DNA from: Alphaproteobacteria bacterium 46_93_T64
GTDB lineage: Bacteria; Pseudomonadota; Alphaproteobacteria; Sneathiellales; Sneathiellaceae
Assembly: GCA_002163135.1 (NCBI GenBank)
Contig: MAAN01000033.1
Span: 1-44,841, forward strand
DNA length: 44,841 bases
Direction: 5' to 3'
Shown here: in pieces, positions 19,726-28,576 of the stretch
How the letters are laid out: each line of letters begins with the position of its first letter
Numbering within the stretch: position 1 is the stretch's first letter
Program-made: the position numbers and the translations under genes
The notes under the pieces: model-generated
The model's database searches: none
What the model was told of the DNA's origin: nothing
The model's input: the letters and a program-made list of their open reading frames with translations, nothing else

Positions 19726-20493
19726 ATGCAAAAAATATCACCTATTAAAAAATGGCTCGGCGCTGGTTCAAAAATTTTGCTCGATACTATCTTTCCGGCG
19801 CTTTGTCCCCGCTGCAATGAAGCCGTTGACGAGCCGGGCAGCCTTTGTGCGGATTGCTGGGGCCAAGCTAATTTCATTAGCCCCCCAACATGCTTTCATT
19901 GTGGGTATCCGTTTGAATATGAAGTTGCCGATGATATGCTTTGCGGAAACTGCATATCCAACCCTCCCCCTTTTACCCGCGGACTTTCTGTACTTCACTA
20001 TGATGATGTTAGTCGTGACATGATCCTTGCCTTTAAACATGCCGATCGAACAGATAGGGTCCCCGCTTTCGCAAACTGGATGAGCAGAACGGCAGCAGAG
20101 ATCTTGAAAGATGACGTATTGATCGCGCCCGTCCCACTTCATCGCAAACGCCTGTTGAAAAGACGTTACAATCAATCGGCCTTGTTAGCGCAATCTATTG
20201 GCAATAAAACAAATCGGCGTGTGGCCGTCGATCTTCTTTTGCGGTCTAAGGACACATCCAGTCAGGGTGGAAAAAACCTCAAAGCACGATTTAAAAATAT
20301 TAGAGGTGCGTTTTCAGTTAATCCCGTGTGGCAGGACACCATAAAAGGTGAACACATCCTTTTGATCGATGATGTGTACACGACCGGTGCTACAGTCTCT
20401 GCATGCGCGAGTTGTTTATTGCGCGCTGGCGTACGTCAAATTGACATCCTAACCCTATGCCGGGTTGTTCGTCCTGTATCAATGTCTATATAA
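19726..20493 (+). CDS. comF: ComF family protein (phosphoribosyltransferase fold)
   Basis: ComF proteins combine an N-terminal zinc ribbon with a PRTase-like domain and are linked to DNA uptake in competent bacteria; their exact activity is unclear. Zinc-ligand pairs are visible in CPRC, CADCW, CFHCGYPF and CGNC. The PRTase nucleotide motif is ILLIDDVYTTGATVSACA near the C-terminus, preceded by APVPLHRKRLLKRRYNQSALLA. I use the ATG at 19726, giving 255 residues; a TTG at 19654 would add 24 residues that overlap the likely promoter region. It leads the comF-grxC-nit run, a recurring alphaproteobacterial order. Confidence 0.9.
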   Translation: MQKISPIKKWLGAGSKILLDTIFPALCPRCNEAVDEPGSLCADCWGQANFISPPTCFHCGYPFEYEVADDMLCGNCISNPPPFTRGLSVLHYDDVSRDMILAFKHADRTDRVPAFANWMSRTAAEILKDDVLIAPVPLHRKRLLKRRYNQSALLAQSIGNKTNRRVAVDLLLRSKDTSSQGGKNLKARFKNIRGAFSVNPVWQDTIKGEHILLIDDVYTTGATVSACASCLLRAGVRQIDILTLCRVVRPVSMSI

Positions 20494-20527
20494 GACTAAG
20501 CAATTTTTAATATCCGAGTGAGTATCT

Positions 20528-20788
20528 ATGAAAAATATCGAGATCTATACAACAATGTTCTGCCCTTTTTGCTCTCGTGCAAAATCGCTTCTAAAAAGCA
20601 AGGGTGTTAAATATACAGAAATTGACGTCACGGTTGATGCTAAAGGTCGCCAGGAAATGATCAAACGTGCAGAGGGCGCCACATCGGTACCTCAAATTTT
20701 TATACAAGGCGAACATATTGGGGATTGCGATTTTATCCACAAACTTGACGCGTCAGGTCAATTGGATCAAATTCTACAAAACACTTAA
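20528..20788 (+). CDS. grxC: glutaredoxin GrxC
   Basis: A dithiol glutaredoxin of 86 residues reducing glutathione mixed disulfides. The active site is CPFC at residues 12-15, followed by the glutathione-binding TSVPQIFI region and GDCDFIHKLDASGQLD. The size is normal. It lies 34 bp after comF and 21 bp before the nitrilase-family gene, in the same direction. The pairing with a glutathione-repair amidase makes functional sense. Confidence 0.95.
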   Translation: MKNIEIYTTMFCPFCSRAKSLLKSKGVKYTEIDVTVDAKGRQEMIKRAEGATSVPQIFIQGEHIGDCDFIHKLDASGQLDQILQNT

Positions 20789-20809
20789 CCAAAGCCTTCG
20801 GATTCCATC

Positions 20810-21667
20810 ATGACAAAATTTACGGCCGCTTGCATTCAGCTCACCTCTGGAACTGATCCTGAAGAAAACCTCAAGATCAGCTCAGCATTAATCAAAGAGG
20901 CGATCGCCGCCGGCGCGGATTTTGTTTCAACGCCTGAAGTCACCAACATGATGGAACCTCATAAGGCTGCCGCACGAGACAAGGCATCATTGGAAGAAGA
21001 TGACCTTACACTGGAAGCCTTTCGAGGCTTGGCTTTGAAGCACCAAAAATGGATCCATGCAGGATCATTGGTTATTAAGAAGCCGGATGATGACCGCCTC
21101 GCTAATCGGTCGTTTCTTATCGCGCCCGATGGCAGTATTACGGCCAAATACGACAAAATACATATGTTTGATGTTGCGCTGGAGAACGGCGAGCAGCACA
21201 AGGAATCCAGTGCCTATGCGCCGGGCGATATAGCCGTTACAACCTCTACGCCATGGGGCACACTTGGCCTTGCAATTTGTTATGATGTTCGTTTCTCGCA
21301 TTTGTTTCAGGATTTAGCAATTAAAGGTGGCGCTGAATTCTTTACCGTACCTGCGGCCTTCACTTACATGACGGGCACCGCTCATTGGCACACGCTATTA
21401 CGCGCCCGTGCCATTGAAAATGGGGCTTTCGTCATCGCAGCTGCGCAATGTGGGCACCATTCTGAAAAACGACGCACCTATGGGCATTCTGTCATTATTG
21501 ATCCTTGGGGAGAAATTCTTGCAGATGGAGGCGAGAACCCGGGTTTTGTGACCGCTGAAATAGATATGAGCGCCGTTCGGACAAGACGTCAACAGGTTCC
21601 AAACCTGAAAAACCTTCGGCCTTATACTCTCCAATCCATCGAGAATGGACAGAAAGCGGCGCAATAA
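20810..21667 (+). CDS. carbon-nitrogen hydrolase, probable deaminated glutathione amidase (Nit)
   Basis: The 285-residue nitrilase-superfamily protein has the complete Glu-Lys-Cys triad: E43 (FVSTPEVTN), K116 (YDKIHMFDV) and C157 (LGLAICYDVRF). The Nit1-like pattern, including IHMFDVAL and the following GEQHKES, together with the adjacent glutaredoxin gene, suggests hydrolysis of deaminated glutathione to dehydrated, reusable products. That substrate is known for Nit1/YbeM relatives and is inferred here. The gene ends 18 bp before an opposing methyltransferase gene. Confidence 0.88.
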   Translation: MTKFTAACIQLTSGTDPEENLKISSALIKEAIAAGADFVSTPEVTNMMEPHKAAARDKASLEEDDLTLEAFRGLALKHQKWIHAGSLVIKKPDDDRLANRSFLIAPDGSITAKYDKIHMFDVALENGEQHKESSAYAPGDIAVTTSTPWGTLGLAICYDVRFSHLFQDLAIKGGAEFFTVPAAFTYMTGTAHWHTLLRARAIENGAFVIAAAQCGHHSEKRRTYGHSVIIDPWGEILADGGENPGFVTAEIDMSAVRTRRQQVPNLKNLRPYTLQSIENGQKAAQ

Positions 21668-21685
21668 GTTATCACTGTATCCGCG

Positions 21686-22198
21686 TCATTTTATCTTTCG
21701 AGCCACAATAGATTGACGCATAGCAGGCCCAGAATTTTCAACAAAACCTTCGAAAAAATCAAGGCATTCGAGATCTGAAAACACTGATTTCAATTCTCCT
21801 GGCTTCAACAAAAAATCGGGATTTTTGGGTCTGCCATATTTTTCGTTTCCCAAACTAAATGTGTCAAAAATCAAGACACCATTTCCCTTGAGCGTAGTCA
21901 TTAACTTTTGAAATTGTGGTCGCCACAAATAATTTACAACAATGATCCCGTCGAACAAATCCGAACCAAATGGCCAAGGCGCATTTTCAAGATCCGCTTG
22001 AACCAAAATTACACCTGATAAATCTGCGTCTCGGATTGCATTCAGATCTATGTCGACCGCTGTTAATTTGTAGCCTTTATCCTGTAAAAATCTCGAATGA
22101 CGTCCACTACCGCATGCTAGATCGAGTATATGGCCACCTTCTGGAATTACTGAATGATGTTCGAGGACCCATGGTGAAATTTCTTTGGACACTGTCAT
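21686..22198 (-). CDS. small class I SAM-dependent methyltransferase, TehB-like
   Basis: The 170-residue protein is a minimal Rossmann-fold methyltransferase. Motif I is ILDLACGSGRHSRFLQDKGY (about residues 24-43), the acidic ribose-binding motif is LTAVDID, and VQADLENAPWPF follows. The C-terminal half contains DTFSLGNEKYGRPKNPDFLLKPGEL. It resembles the short TehB-like tellurite-resistance methyltransferases, but the substrate is unknown. It sits antisense between nit and DUF1178, which are usually adjacent in related genomes as far as I recall, so it may be an insertion. Confidence 0.8.
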   Translation of the reverse strand: MTVSKEISPWVLEHHSVIPEGGHILDLACGSGRHSRFLQDKGYKLTAVDIDLNAIRDADLSGVILVQADLENAPWPFGSDLFDGIIVVNYLWRPQFQKLMTTLKGNGVLIFDTFSLGNEKYGRPKNPDFLLKPGELKSVFSDLECLDFFEGFVENSGPAMRQSIVARKIK

Positions 22199-22301
22199 TT
22201 TTATCCTCTTGCTGTATATTTACACGAAAGAACATTATTTTCAGGACGCTGTCGCTACAGAAAACCCAATCTTATTCGTAACTATTATGATGTGTCGTTG
22301 A

Positions 22302-22742
22302 ATGATCAAGTACAACTTAAAATGCGAGAACAGCCACATTTTTGAGGCATGGTTCAAAAATAGCGCTGCTTATGATGAACAACAGGCTCGAAGCGTGATT
22401 TCCTGCGTGATGTGCGGGACAAACAAAGTAGAAAAAGCACTCATGGCCCCTGCTCTTCCCAAAAAAGGAAATACAGCAGCAGTTGCAGCAAAAGAGAGCC
22501 AAGAGTTAGAGTCTAAACAAGTTAGCATGGCTATAAACGCGCTTAAAGAAATTCGAAAATCCGTCGAAGAAAATTGCGACAATGTCGGCAATCAATTCGC
22601 TGAAGAAGCCCGTAAAATTCATTATGGTGAAACCAAAGAGCGTGGGATCTACGGGGAAACCACGGAAGACGAGCGTGCAGAGCTGGTAGATGAAGGCGTT
22701 GAAATCGCAAGCCTGCCATGGCTCCCTACGTCGGACGCATAA
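22302..22742 (+). CDS. DUF1178 family protein
   Basis: The 146-residue protein has the DUF1178 signature: IKYNLKCENSHIFEAWFKNSAAYDEQQ, with a single CVMCG pair (C45 and C48 approximately) and an earlier Cys at residue 8, which could bind zinc. The C-terminus, HYGETKERGIYGETTEDERAELVDEGVEIASLPWLP, is the most conserved part as I remember the family. No function is known. The ATG at 22302 lacks an obvious ribosome binding site. A strong terminator follows the stop codon directly. Confidence 0.88.
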   Translation: MIKYNLKCENSHIFEAWFKNSAAYDEQQARSVISCVMCGTNKVEKALMAPALPKKGNTAAVAAKESQELESKQVSMAINALKEIRKSVEENCDNVGNQFAEEARKIHYGETKERGIYGETTEDERAELVDEGVEIASLPWLPTSDA

Positions 22743-22744
22743 AA

Positions 22745-22770
22745 AAAAGCCCGGAGATTTCCGGGCTTTT
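22745..22770. terminator. bidirectional terminator between DUF1178 and the parvulin gene
   Basis: A 7-bp stem (GCCCGGA at 22749-22755 with TCCGGGC at 22760-22766) with a 4-nt loop is flanked by A8 and T4. It lies between convergent genes and can serve both. Confidence 0.92.
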
Positions 22771-22801
22771 ATAATTCCATCTAACGCAAATTCAGTTGCG
22801 G

Positions 22802-23740
22802 TTAATCTTCTTTTTTCTCAGCCGCAGGGGCTGCTTCTTTTTCATCTGATTTGTCATCAGATTTAGCTTCTTCAGCTGTTATGATATTAACAACTGCTTT
22901 TGCGCGAAGACCTTCCAGAAGAACCGTAACAGTTTGATTACTCAGGCTTTCCTTTAGTTGTTTGCGCATTCCATCAAACGCTGGTGCTTCAGTTGCACGG
23001 CGATCTTCTACCAAAATAATGTGCCAACCAAATTGTGATTTCACAGGCTCTTTTGAATAACCGCCTTTTTCAAGTTTAAAGGCGACTTCAGAAAATTCGG
23101 GAACCATGCGGCCTTTAGCAAAATACCCAAGGTCACCGCCTTGAGGTCCAGAAGGACCAGTTGAGTGCTCTTTTGCGAGCGCTACAAAATCACCCCCAGC
23201 ATCCAGCTTGGAAATAATGTCTTTGGCCTGATCTTCTTCTTTAAGAAGGATATGGCGTGCTTTCACTTCGTCCTCTGACACGAAATCAGCAGTCATTTTC
23301 GTATATTCAGCTTTCAAGGCCTCTTCGGTGACAGCTTCATCAATTTTCTTTTGTAGATAATATTCCTGTAAAAGTTGGCGTTGAACTTCAGAAACCCGAT
23401 CAGTAAACTCAGCTTGAGTATTAAAATTTTCTGCCTCAGCTGCAGTTTGGATAATGCGCATACTAACCATTTGCTCGACTAGTTGTGCTTTAATCATTGC
23501 AAAGGGAGCTTGCCGATATTGATCTGGCAGACTTTCGTATACTTTCAAAACATCAGAATCCCGAATTTCTTCACCGTTTACAGTTGCAACAACTGCGTCA
23601 GTTGGGTCTTTCGGAGCAGCCTCTGCGACTATTTCCATAGTCGGATCTGATTTATTACCCATATCTGTGCCAACAAAGTAACCAATAGCAGCAGACGCCC
23701 CAGCCACCACAATAAAGGCGAGGAAATTAGCTAATTTCAT
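22802..23740 (-). CDS. periplasmic parvulin-type peptidyl-prolyl isomerase
   Basis: A 312-residue foldase that probably helps outer-membrane and periplasmic proteins fold. It has an N-terminal membrane or signal segment (MKLANFLAFIVVAGASAAIG), a SurA/PrsA-like helical region (about 50-165), and a PpiC rotamase domain at about 170-265. Rotamase features include VKARHILLKEEDQAKDII, GGDLGYFAKGRMVPEF and KSQFGWHIILVEDR. A Lys/Glu/Ala-rich tail follows. I place the start at the ATG at 23740, which gives the signal segment at the N-terminus, rather than a start 44 residues upstream. It diverges from secA, a suitable pairing for export. Confidence 0.92.
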   Translation of the reverse strand: MKLANFLAFIVVAGASAAIGYFVGTDMGNKSDPTMEIVAEAAPKDPTDAVVATVNGEEIRDSDVLKVYESLPDQYRQAPFAMIKAQLVEQMVSMRIIQTAAEAENFNTQAEFTDRVSEVQRQLLQEYYLQKKIDEAVTEEALKAEYTKMTADFVSEDEVKARHILLKEEDQAKDIISKLDAGGDFVALAKEHSTGPSGPQGGDLGYFAKGRMVPEFSEVAFKLEKGGYSKEPVKSQFGWHIILVEDRRATEAPAFDGMRKQLKESLSNQTVTVLLEGLRAKAVVNIITAEEAKSDDKSDEKEAAPAAEKKED

Positions 23741-24056
23741 AATATTTTTCCCAAGTATTGTTCTAGAATCAGGGATTGAGGCGAATAGCATTTGCGCGCA
23801 CTCTCCCCCAGCATTGCAGGAAATATAAGTCTTTTGCCTCGTTTCACAAGTATTGTTGCAAAAACTCGTCAATATTGATCAATTTACGGTTATCTAAGTG
23901 GCCAAATTCAACTAGGTGGCTCGGATAGATTGACAGAGCGGGGCATCCCCCTTATCTGTCACCATATGTAATTTTGGGTTTTGAATAATAGAAGACCCCT
24001 TATCGGTAATTAGATGCGCAAACGCGTCACAGCAAGTGACTGGAGTAAGGTCGAAG
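23741..24056. other. divergent intergenic region between the parvulin gene and secA
   Basis: This 316-bp spacer contains the control regions of two secretion-related genes. On the secA side there is a good sigma70-like promoter with an overlapping dyad at 23930-23961. No small conserved ORF or RNA gene is seen. There is no SecM-like reading frame that I can support. Confidence 0.6.
23930..23961 (+). promoter_or_regulatory. candidate secA promoter with overlapping dyad
   Basis: TTGACA (23930-23935) and TATCTG (23953-23958) are separated by 17 nt, giving a perfect -35 and a partial -10. The same stretch is an interrupted inverted repeat: TGACAGA (23931-23937) with TCTGTCA (23955-23961), enclosing GGGG-CAT-CCCC (23940-23950). 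A protein bound here would block the promoter. The predicted leader to the ATG at 24057 is about 90 nt. Confidence 0.45.
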
Positions 24057-26735
24057 ATGTTTGGTACAATAGCCAAGAAATTTTTTGGATCATCAAATGA
24101 TCGTGCACTTAAATCTATTCGTGCCAGGGTCGACCAAATCAATGCGCTTGAAGATAACTACACCTCGTTATCTGACGAAGACTTAAAAGCAAAAACCCAA
24201 GAATTCAGAGACATGTTATCCTCTGGAAAACCTCTCGACGAATTATTGCCGGATGCATTTGCCTGTGTACGGGAAGCTGCCAGCCGTGCACTTGGCGAAC
24301 GACATTACGACGTTCAGCTCATGGGCGGCATTGTCTTGCATCAAGGTAAGATTACCGAGATGAAGACAGGTGAGGGTAAGACACTTGTCTCCACGCTTGC
24401 AGCTTATCTCAATGCCATCGAAGGCAAGGGCGTTCACATTGTGACTGTCAACGATTACCTTGCTCAGCGCGACAGCGAATGGATGGCGAAAGTTTATACG
24501 AAACTTGGCATTTCGGTTGGGTGTATTACCGCCGGTCTGGAAGAGCCCCAAAGACGCGCGGCTTATGCTTGTGACATAACCTACGGCACGAACAACGAAT
24601 TCGGCTTTGATTATTTGCGCGACAATATGAAGTTTGAAACCGACGCTATGGTACAACGCGGTTTCAATTTTGCGGTGGTTGACGAGGTCGATAGTATCCT
24701 GATTGATGAAGCTCGGACCCCGCTTATCATTTCGGGCCCCGCTGAAGATTCATCTGAACTTTACCTCGCGGTAAACGAACTTATCCCACAGTTGAAACCT
24801 GAAGATTATGAAATTGATGAAAAAGTAAAATCTGCAAACTTCTCGGAAGACGGCACGGAAGTGATTGAGCGTCTGCTTGGCGAAATTGGCTTGCTGAAAA
24901 CCGATAATCTTTATGATGTCGAAAATGTAGCGGCGGTTCACCATTCCAACCAAGCGCTTCGTGCTCATATGCTATTTGAAAAAGACAAAGACTATATCGT
25001 GAAAGACAACAAAGTTGTAATTATCGATGAGTTTACCGGACGCATGATGGACGGACGGCGTTATTCAGACGGCCTACATCAAGCCTTAGAAGCAAAAGAA
25101 AATGCCGAAATCCAGCCAGAAAATCAAACGCTGGCGTCAATTACTTTCCAAAATTACTTCCGCCTCTACCAAAAACTATCTGGCATGACCGGTACAGCAG
25201 CAACAGAAGCAGAAGAATTCGGAGAAATCTACGGGTTGGAAGTTTTGGAAATTCCAACAAATGTCGATATCCTACGTCAAGATGTGGATGACGAAATCTA
25301 TCGCACAGCGGACGAAAAATACGCAGCAATTGTAGAAACTGTTTTGGAATGCCAAGGACGTGGCCAGCCTATTCTGGTTGGCACTGTTTCTATTGAAAAA
25401 TCAGAAATGCTCGCGGACATCCTACAAAAAAAGAAGATCCCGCATAGTGTTCTGAATGCCCGGTATCATGAACAAGAGGCTGAAATCATCAGTCAGGCTG
25501 GACGTTTGGGTGCTGTCACCATTGCAACGAACATGGCAGGTCGCGGGACCGACATCAAGCTTGGCGGTAATGTCGACATGATGATCGAAAGCCAGACAAA
25601 AGATATCACTGACGCAGATAAAATAACTGAACTCACTGCCAAAATCGAAGCCGATGCCGCTGAGCAAAAAGTCAAGATTTTGGAACAGGGTGGCTTGTTC
25701 GTGATCGGCACGGAACGTCATGAATCTCGTAGAATTGATAATCAGTTGCGCGGTCGTTCCGGTCGTCAAGGCGACCCTGGAACAAGTCGTTTCTATCTGT
25801 CATTGCAAGATGATTTGATGCGCATTTTCGGTTCAGAACGCATGGACGGCATGCTTCGGAAATTAGGTCTTGAAGATGGCGAAGCCATTATTCACCCGTG
25901 GATCAACAAGGCGCTTGAGAAAGCCCAACAAAAAGTTGAAGCGCGCAACTACGACATTCGTAAAAACCTTTTGAAGTTTGACGATGTCATGAATGATCAG
26001 CGGAAGGTCATTTACGAACAACGCATCGATTTGATGAAAGAAGAGGACGTCTCTGAAACCATCAAAGGAATGCGAGAAGATGTGATCGACCAAATGGTAA
26101 GCCGACACATCCCTGAGAAAGCCTACCCAGAGCAGTGGGATGTCTCCGCGCTTACTGAAGAAGTAAACGAAGTTCTTGGACTTGATCTCCCTGTGGCTGA
26201 CTGGGCCGCTGAAGAAGGGATTGCTGACGAGGAAATTCGTGAGCGTCTTGGGGATAATACCAACCGTAAAATGGCAGAAAAAGCTGTTACATACGGCCCT
26301 GAAGTCATGCGCATGGTGGAAAAAAGTTTACTTTTGCAAATCCTTGATCAAATTTGGAAAGAGCATCTGCTCCAGCTGGATCATTTGCGTCAAGCAGTCT
26401 CATTGCGTGCTTATGCACAAAAAGACCCATTGAACGAATATAAAACTGAAGCCTTCAACATGTTCCAGGCCATGCTGGAAGAGTTGCACATAAAGGTCAC
26501 CACGTATCTAAGTCATGTGGAACTACAGGACCCAGAAAGCGCCATTCAACGCCCAGAACAGGACGAGAATGCTTTTCAAGCAACACATATCAATCCACTT
26601 ACTGGCGAAAATGAAATGGATCATACTGCGGCCTTTGATGCGGAAGACCCTGAGACTTGGGGCAAGATGCGCCGTAACGATCCGTGCCCTTGTGGCTCTG
26701 GACGTAAGTTCAAGCATTGCCATGGAGCAGCCTAA
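24057..26735 (+). CDS. secA: preprotein translocase ATPase SecA
   Basis: SecA drives proteins through SecYEG. The 892-residue product has the DEAD-motor Walker [10 protein letters not shown], the Walker B-like [20 protein letters not shown], the second nucleotide-binding fold with [10 protein letters not shown], and the helical scaffold including [11 protein letters not shown]. It ends in the zinc-binding SecB-interaction tail with [15 protein letters not shown] use the ATG at 24057 ([16 protein letters not shown]) with AAGG upstream, instead of a GTG at 24036. The intact C-terminal zinc motif implies that SecB or phospholipid binding is retained. Confidence 0.97.
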   Translation: MFGTIAKKFFGSSNDRALKSIRARVDQINALEDNYTSLSDEDLKAKTQEFRDMLSSGKPLDELLPDAFACVREAASRALGERHYDVQLMGGIVLHQGKITEMKTGEGKTLVSTLAAYLNAIEGKGVHIVTVNDYLAQRDSEWMAKVYTKLGISVGCITAGLEEPQRRAAYACDITYGTNNEFGFDYLRDNMKFETDAMVQRGFNFAVVDEVDSILIDEARTPLIISGPAEDSSELYLAVNELIPQLKPEDYEIDEKVKSANFSEDGTEVIERLLGEIGLLKTDNLYDVENVAAVHHSNQALRAHMLFEKDKDYIVKDNKVVIIDEFTGRMMDGRRYSDGLHQALEAKENAEIQPENQTLASITFQNYFRLYQKLSGMTGTAATEAEEFGEIYGLEVLEIPTNVDILRQDVDDEIYRTADEKYAAIVETVLECQGRGQPILVGTVSIEKSEMLADILQKKKIPHSVLNARYHEQEAEIISQAGRLGAVTIATNMAGRGTDIKLGGNVDMMIESQTKDITDADKITELTAKIEADAAEQKVKILEQGGLFVIGTERHESRRIDNQLRGRSGRQGDPGTSRFYLSLQDDLMRIFGSERMDGMLRKLGLEDGEAIIHPWINKALEKAQQKVEARNYDIRKNLLKFDDVMNDQRKVIYEQRIDLMKEEDVSETIKGMREDVIDQMVSRHIPEKAYPEQWDVSALTEEVNEVLGLDLPVADWAAEEGIADEEIRERLGDNTNRKMAEKAVTYGPEVMRMVEKSLLLQILDQIWKEHLLQLDHLRQAVSLRAYAQKDPLNEYKTEAFNMFQAMLEELHIKVTTYLSHVELQDPESAIQRPEQDENAFQATHINPLTGENEMDHTAAFDAEDPETWGKMRRNDPCPCGSGRKFKHCHGAA

Positions 26736-26767
26736 CCAATCGTCATTGGCCAATTTTGAGGTAAAAT

Positions 26768-27226
26768 ATGATCGCAAGATTGAAAAAACTCTTGAGTGCA
26801 TCTACCACTGACACCCTAAAAGTTGGTGTGGACGAGAAAAAAATTGCTATTGCGGCCTTGCTCATAGAAGCCGCGCTTTCCGACGAGACCTATTGTGACG
26901 ACGAACGTGCAATGGTCTCTGACGTACTGAAGCGCTATTTCGATTTGTCAGACGAAGACGTTGCTGCGGTCGTGACAGAAGCAGAGGCAGCACATGCAAA
27001 AGCTACTCAGATCCTTCATTTCACGAGGACCGTTAAGGAAACTGTAGAATTTGATGAACGCGTAGAAATCATCGAAATGCTGTGGGAAATAGCCTACGCT
27101 GATAATGTCATCAGTGATTATGAGGCAAACCTTGTCCGCCGCGTCTGCGGCCTGATATACGTGGACGACAAAGAAAGCGGTAATGCCCGGAAACGAGTTC
27201 TGGCAAAGCTTAAAATTGCTGAATAA
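26768..27226 (+). CDS. TerB-like tellurite-resistance-family protein
   Basis: The 152-residue all-helical protein belongs to the TerB-like group. It shows AIAALLIEAALSDETYCDDERAMVSDVLKRYF followed by EIIEMLWEIAYADNVISDYEANLVRRVCGLIYVDD, with spaced acidic residues (SD/DD and AD-NVISDYE) that in TerB form metal sites. A tellurite role is not implied; such genes are widespread near fdxA and carD in this class. It starts 32 bp after secA with GAGG before ATG, so it may be read through from secA. Function unknown. Confidence 0.85.
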   Translation: MIARLKKLLSASTTDTLKVGVDEKKIAIAALLIEAALSDETYCDDERAMVSDVLKRYFDLSDEDVAAVVTEAEAAHAKATQILHFTRTVKETVEFDERVEIIEMLWEIAYADNVISDYEANLVRRVCGLIYVDDKESGNARKRVLAKLKIAE

Positions 27227-27334
27227 GACCTGTTTTTTTAAAAACATTCCAAGAAAGGGGTTGTCATTGTGGCTTAATGGCGATAATCCCTAAAGAAAAA
27301 TGTGCGTTAAATATCCTAAGAGCTGGAGAAAGAT

Positions 27335-27670
27335 ATGACCTACGTCGTTACCGAAAATTGCATCAAATGCAAGTTCATGGACTGCGTGGAAGTCTGCCCC
27401 GTAGATTGCTTCTACGAAGGTGAAAACATGCTAGTTATTCATCCGGACGAGTGCATCGATTGCGGTGTATGCGAGCCAGAATGTCCAGCAGAAGCAATCC
27501 TGCCAGACACAGAAGACGGTGCAGACAAATTTTTGGAATTGAACCGGGAATATTCTGAAAAATGGCCCAACATTACACAAAAAGGTGATGAGCCAGATGA
27601 CGCAGAAAAATGGAACGGGAAAGCCGGGAAATTAGAAAGCGATTTCAGCGCGAACCCAGGCAAAGGCTGA
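27335..27670 (+). CDS. fdxA: seven-iron ferredoxin FdxA
   Basis: A 111-residue soluble electron carrier with one [3Fe-4S] and one [4Fe-4S] cluster. Cysteines at 9, 12, 17, 21, 25 and at 40, 43, 46, 50 fit the FdxA spacing ([18 protein letters not shown] and [12 protein letters not shown]), with the typical C-terminal extension ([13 protein letters not shown]). GGAGA precedes the ATG. A weak promoter-like pair (TTGTCA at 27261, GATAAT at 27282, 15-nt spacer) lies upstream. It might supply electrons to the sulfite reductase at 33078, but that is speculation. Confidence 0.96.
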   Translation: MTYVVTENCIKCKFMDCVEVCPVDCFYEGENMLVIHPDECIDCGVCEPECPAEAILPDTEDGADKFLELNREYSEKWPNITQKGDEPDDAEKWNGKAGKLESDFSANPGKG

Positions 27671-27691
27671 TAGGGTACAGGCTTTGAGCTA

Positions 27692-27717
27692 TGCGGACTT
27701 GTAATAGCAGGTCCGCA
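27692..27717 (+). terminator. stem-loop after fdxA, possible terminator or mRNA 3' end
   Basis: TGCGGACTTG (27692-27701) pairs with CAGGTCCGCA (27708-27717) over ten positions with one G-U pair, closing a 6-nt loop. It starts 21 nt after the fdxA stop. There is no T tract, so it may stabilise the 3' end or act with Rho rather than end transcription alone. Confidence 0.45.
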
Positions 27718-27737
27718 CTCGTATCTATGGTTCACAG

Positions 27738-27767
27738 TTAGCAATTTGTTGAAAATTGTGATATAAC
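27738..27767 (+). promoter_or_regulatory. candidate carD promoter
   Basis: TTAGCA (27738-27743) and TATAAC (27762-27767) are spaced by 18 nt. The -10 matches at five of six positions and the -35 at four. The leader to the carD ATG would be about 180 nt and includes a small hairpin. Confidence 0.35.
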
Positions 27768-27954
27768 TTCGTGGATACGTGGAAAATAGTTTCAAACAGA
27801 CTAACCCGTAGCTAGATATGAAGATCCATTATCGTTTCGAGAGGCGGTATTTGTCGCCTTTTACAGTGGAGCACATTCAATTGCAGCGTCCCTTAGTTGC
27901 GGTCGCTCTTTTTTTGTCGAATTGATTTGCGCCACATGAGAGAGAAGGAATTTA

Positions 27955-28452
27955 ATGACTAAAGAGTTGGAATTTGCACCGTTAGATCATGTTGTTTACC
28001 CAACGCATGGTGTAGGTCAGGTGACAAGCATCGAAGAACAGGAAATCTCTGGCTTCAGCTTGACCTTGTACGTGGTTGACTTCTCTCATGAGAAAATGAC
28101 CCTTCGAGTTCCGGTTGCCAAAGCGAAGACTGTTGGTATGCGTCCCCTTTCGTCTACTAAGAAAATGAAATCTGCTCTAGATACTCTTAAGGGACGCGCC
28201 CGTATCAAGCGGACCATGTGGAGCCGTCGCGCACAAGAGTATGAAGCCAAAATCAACTCAGGTGATCCAATTCAAATCGCTGAAGTCGTACGCGACTTAC
28301 ATCGCAATGAGGATCAGCCGGATCAATCCTACAGCGAGCGCCAAATTTATGAAGCAGCACTTGAACGCCTCTCCAGAGAGTTAGCCGTTGTAGAACAAAT
28401 TGAAGATGATGCTGCGACTGAAAAATTGCAAAAAGTGCTTAAAGCAGCGTAA
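27955..28452 (+). CDS. carD: CarD family transcriptional regulator
   Basis: CarD-like proteins bind RNA polymerase beta and stabilise the open promoter complex, notably at rRNA promoters. The 165-residue product has the N-terminal RNA-polymerase-interacting Tudor-like domain (LDHVVYPTHGVGQVTSIEEQEISG ... LRVPVAKAKTVGMRPLSS, split here at the loop) and the C-terminal helical DNA-binding domain (SRRAQEYEAKINSGDPIQIA, ERQIYEAALERLSRELA). AAGGA precedes the ATG. A strong terminator follows, so it is a single-gene unit or the end of one. Confidence 0.95.
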   Translation: MTKELEFAPLDHVVYPTHGVGQVTSIEEQEISGFSLTLYVVDFSHEKMTLRVPVAKAKTVGMRPLSSTKKMKSALDTLKGRARIKRTMWSRRAQEYEAKINSGDPIQIAEVVRDLHRNEDQPDQSYSERQIYEAALERLSRELAVVEQIEDDAATEKLQKVLKAA

Positions 28453-28480
28453 TCGATTAAGAAACCACGCCGAATTATCA

Positions 28481-28507
28481 AAGCCCGGACATGTTCCGGG
28501 CTTTTTT
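28481..28507 (+). terminator. intrinsic terminator after carD
   Basis: GCCCGGA (28483-28489) and TCCGGGC (28495-28501) form a 7-bp stem with a 5-nt loop, followed by T6. It lies 28 nt beyond the carD stop. Confidence 0.93.
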
Positions 28508-28576
28508 CGTTAATTTATCGTTAATTTCGCATGTAGGGGTTGCTAATTCGAATCGGACGATTCATTCTATTCCACT

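Larger units (their letters stand above)
27671..27954. other. intergenic region between fdxA and carD
   Basis: The 284-bp spacer holds a 10-bp stem-loop at 27692-27717, a promoter-like pair at 27738-27767, and a small AGGCG/CGCCT hairpin (27842-27846, 27855-27859) followed by T3. No ORF is supported. Confidence 0.45.

Noticed and set aside
23741-24056. A SecM-like arrest peptide upstream of secA
   Set aside because: No short frame with a signal peptide and arrest-like motif followed by secA was found.
26768-27226. Tellurite resistance determinant
   Set aside because: TerB-like folds are general and no other ter genes are present; the name reflects the family only.
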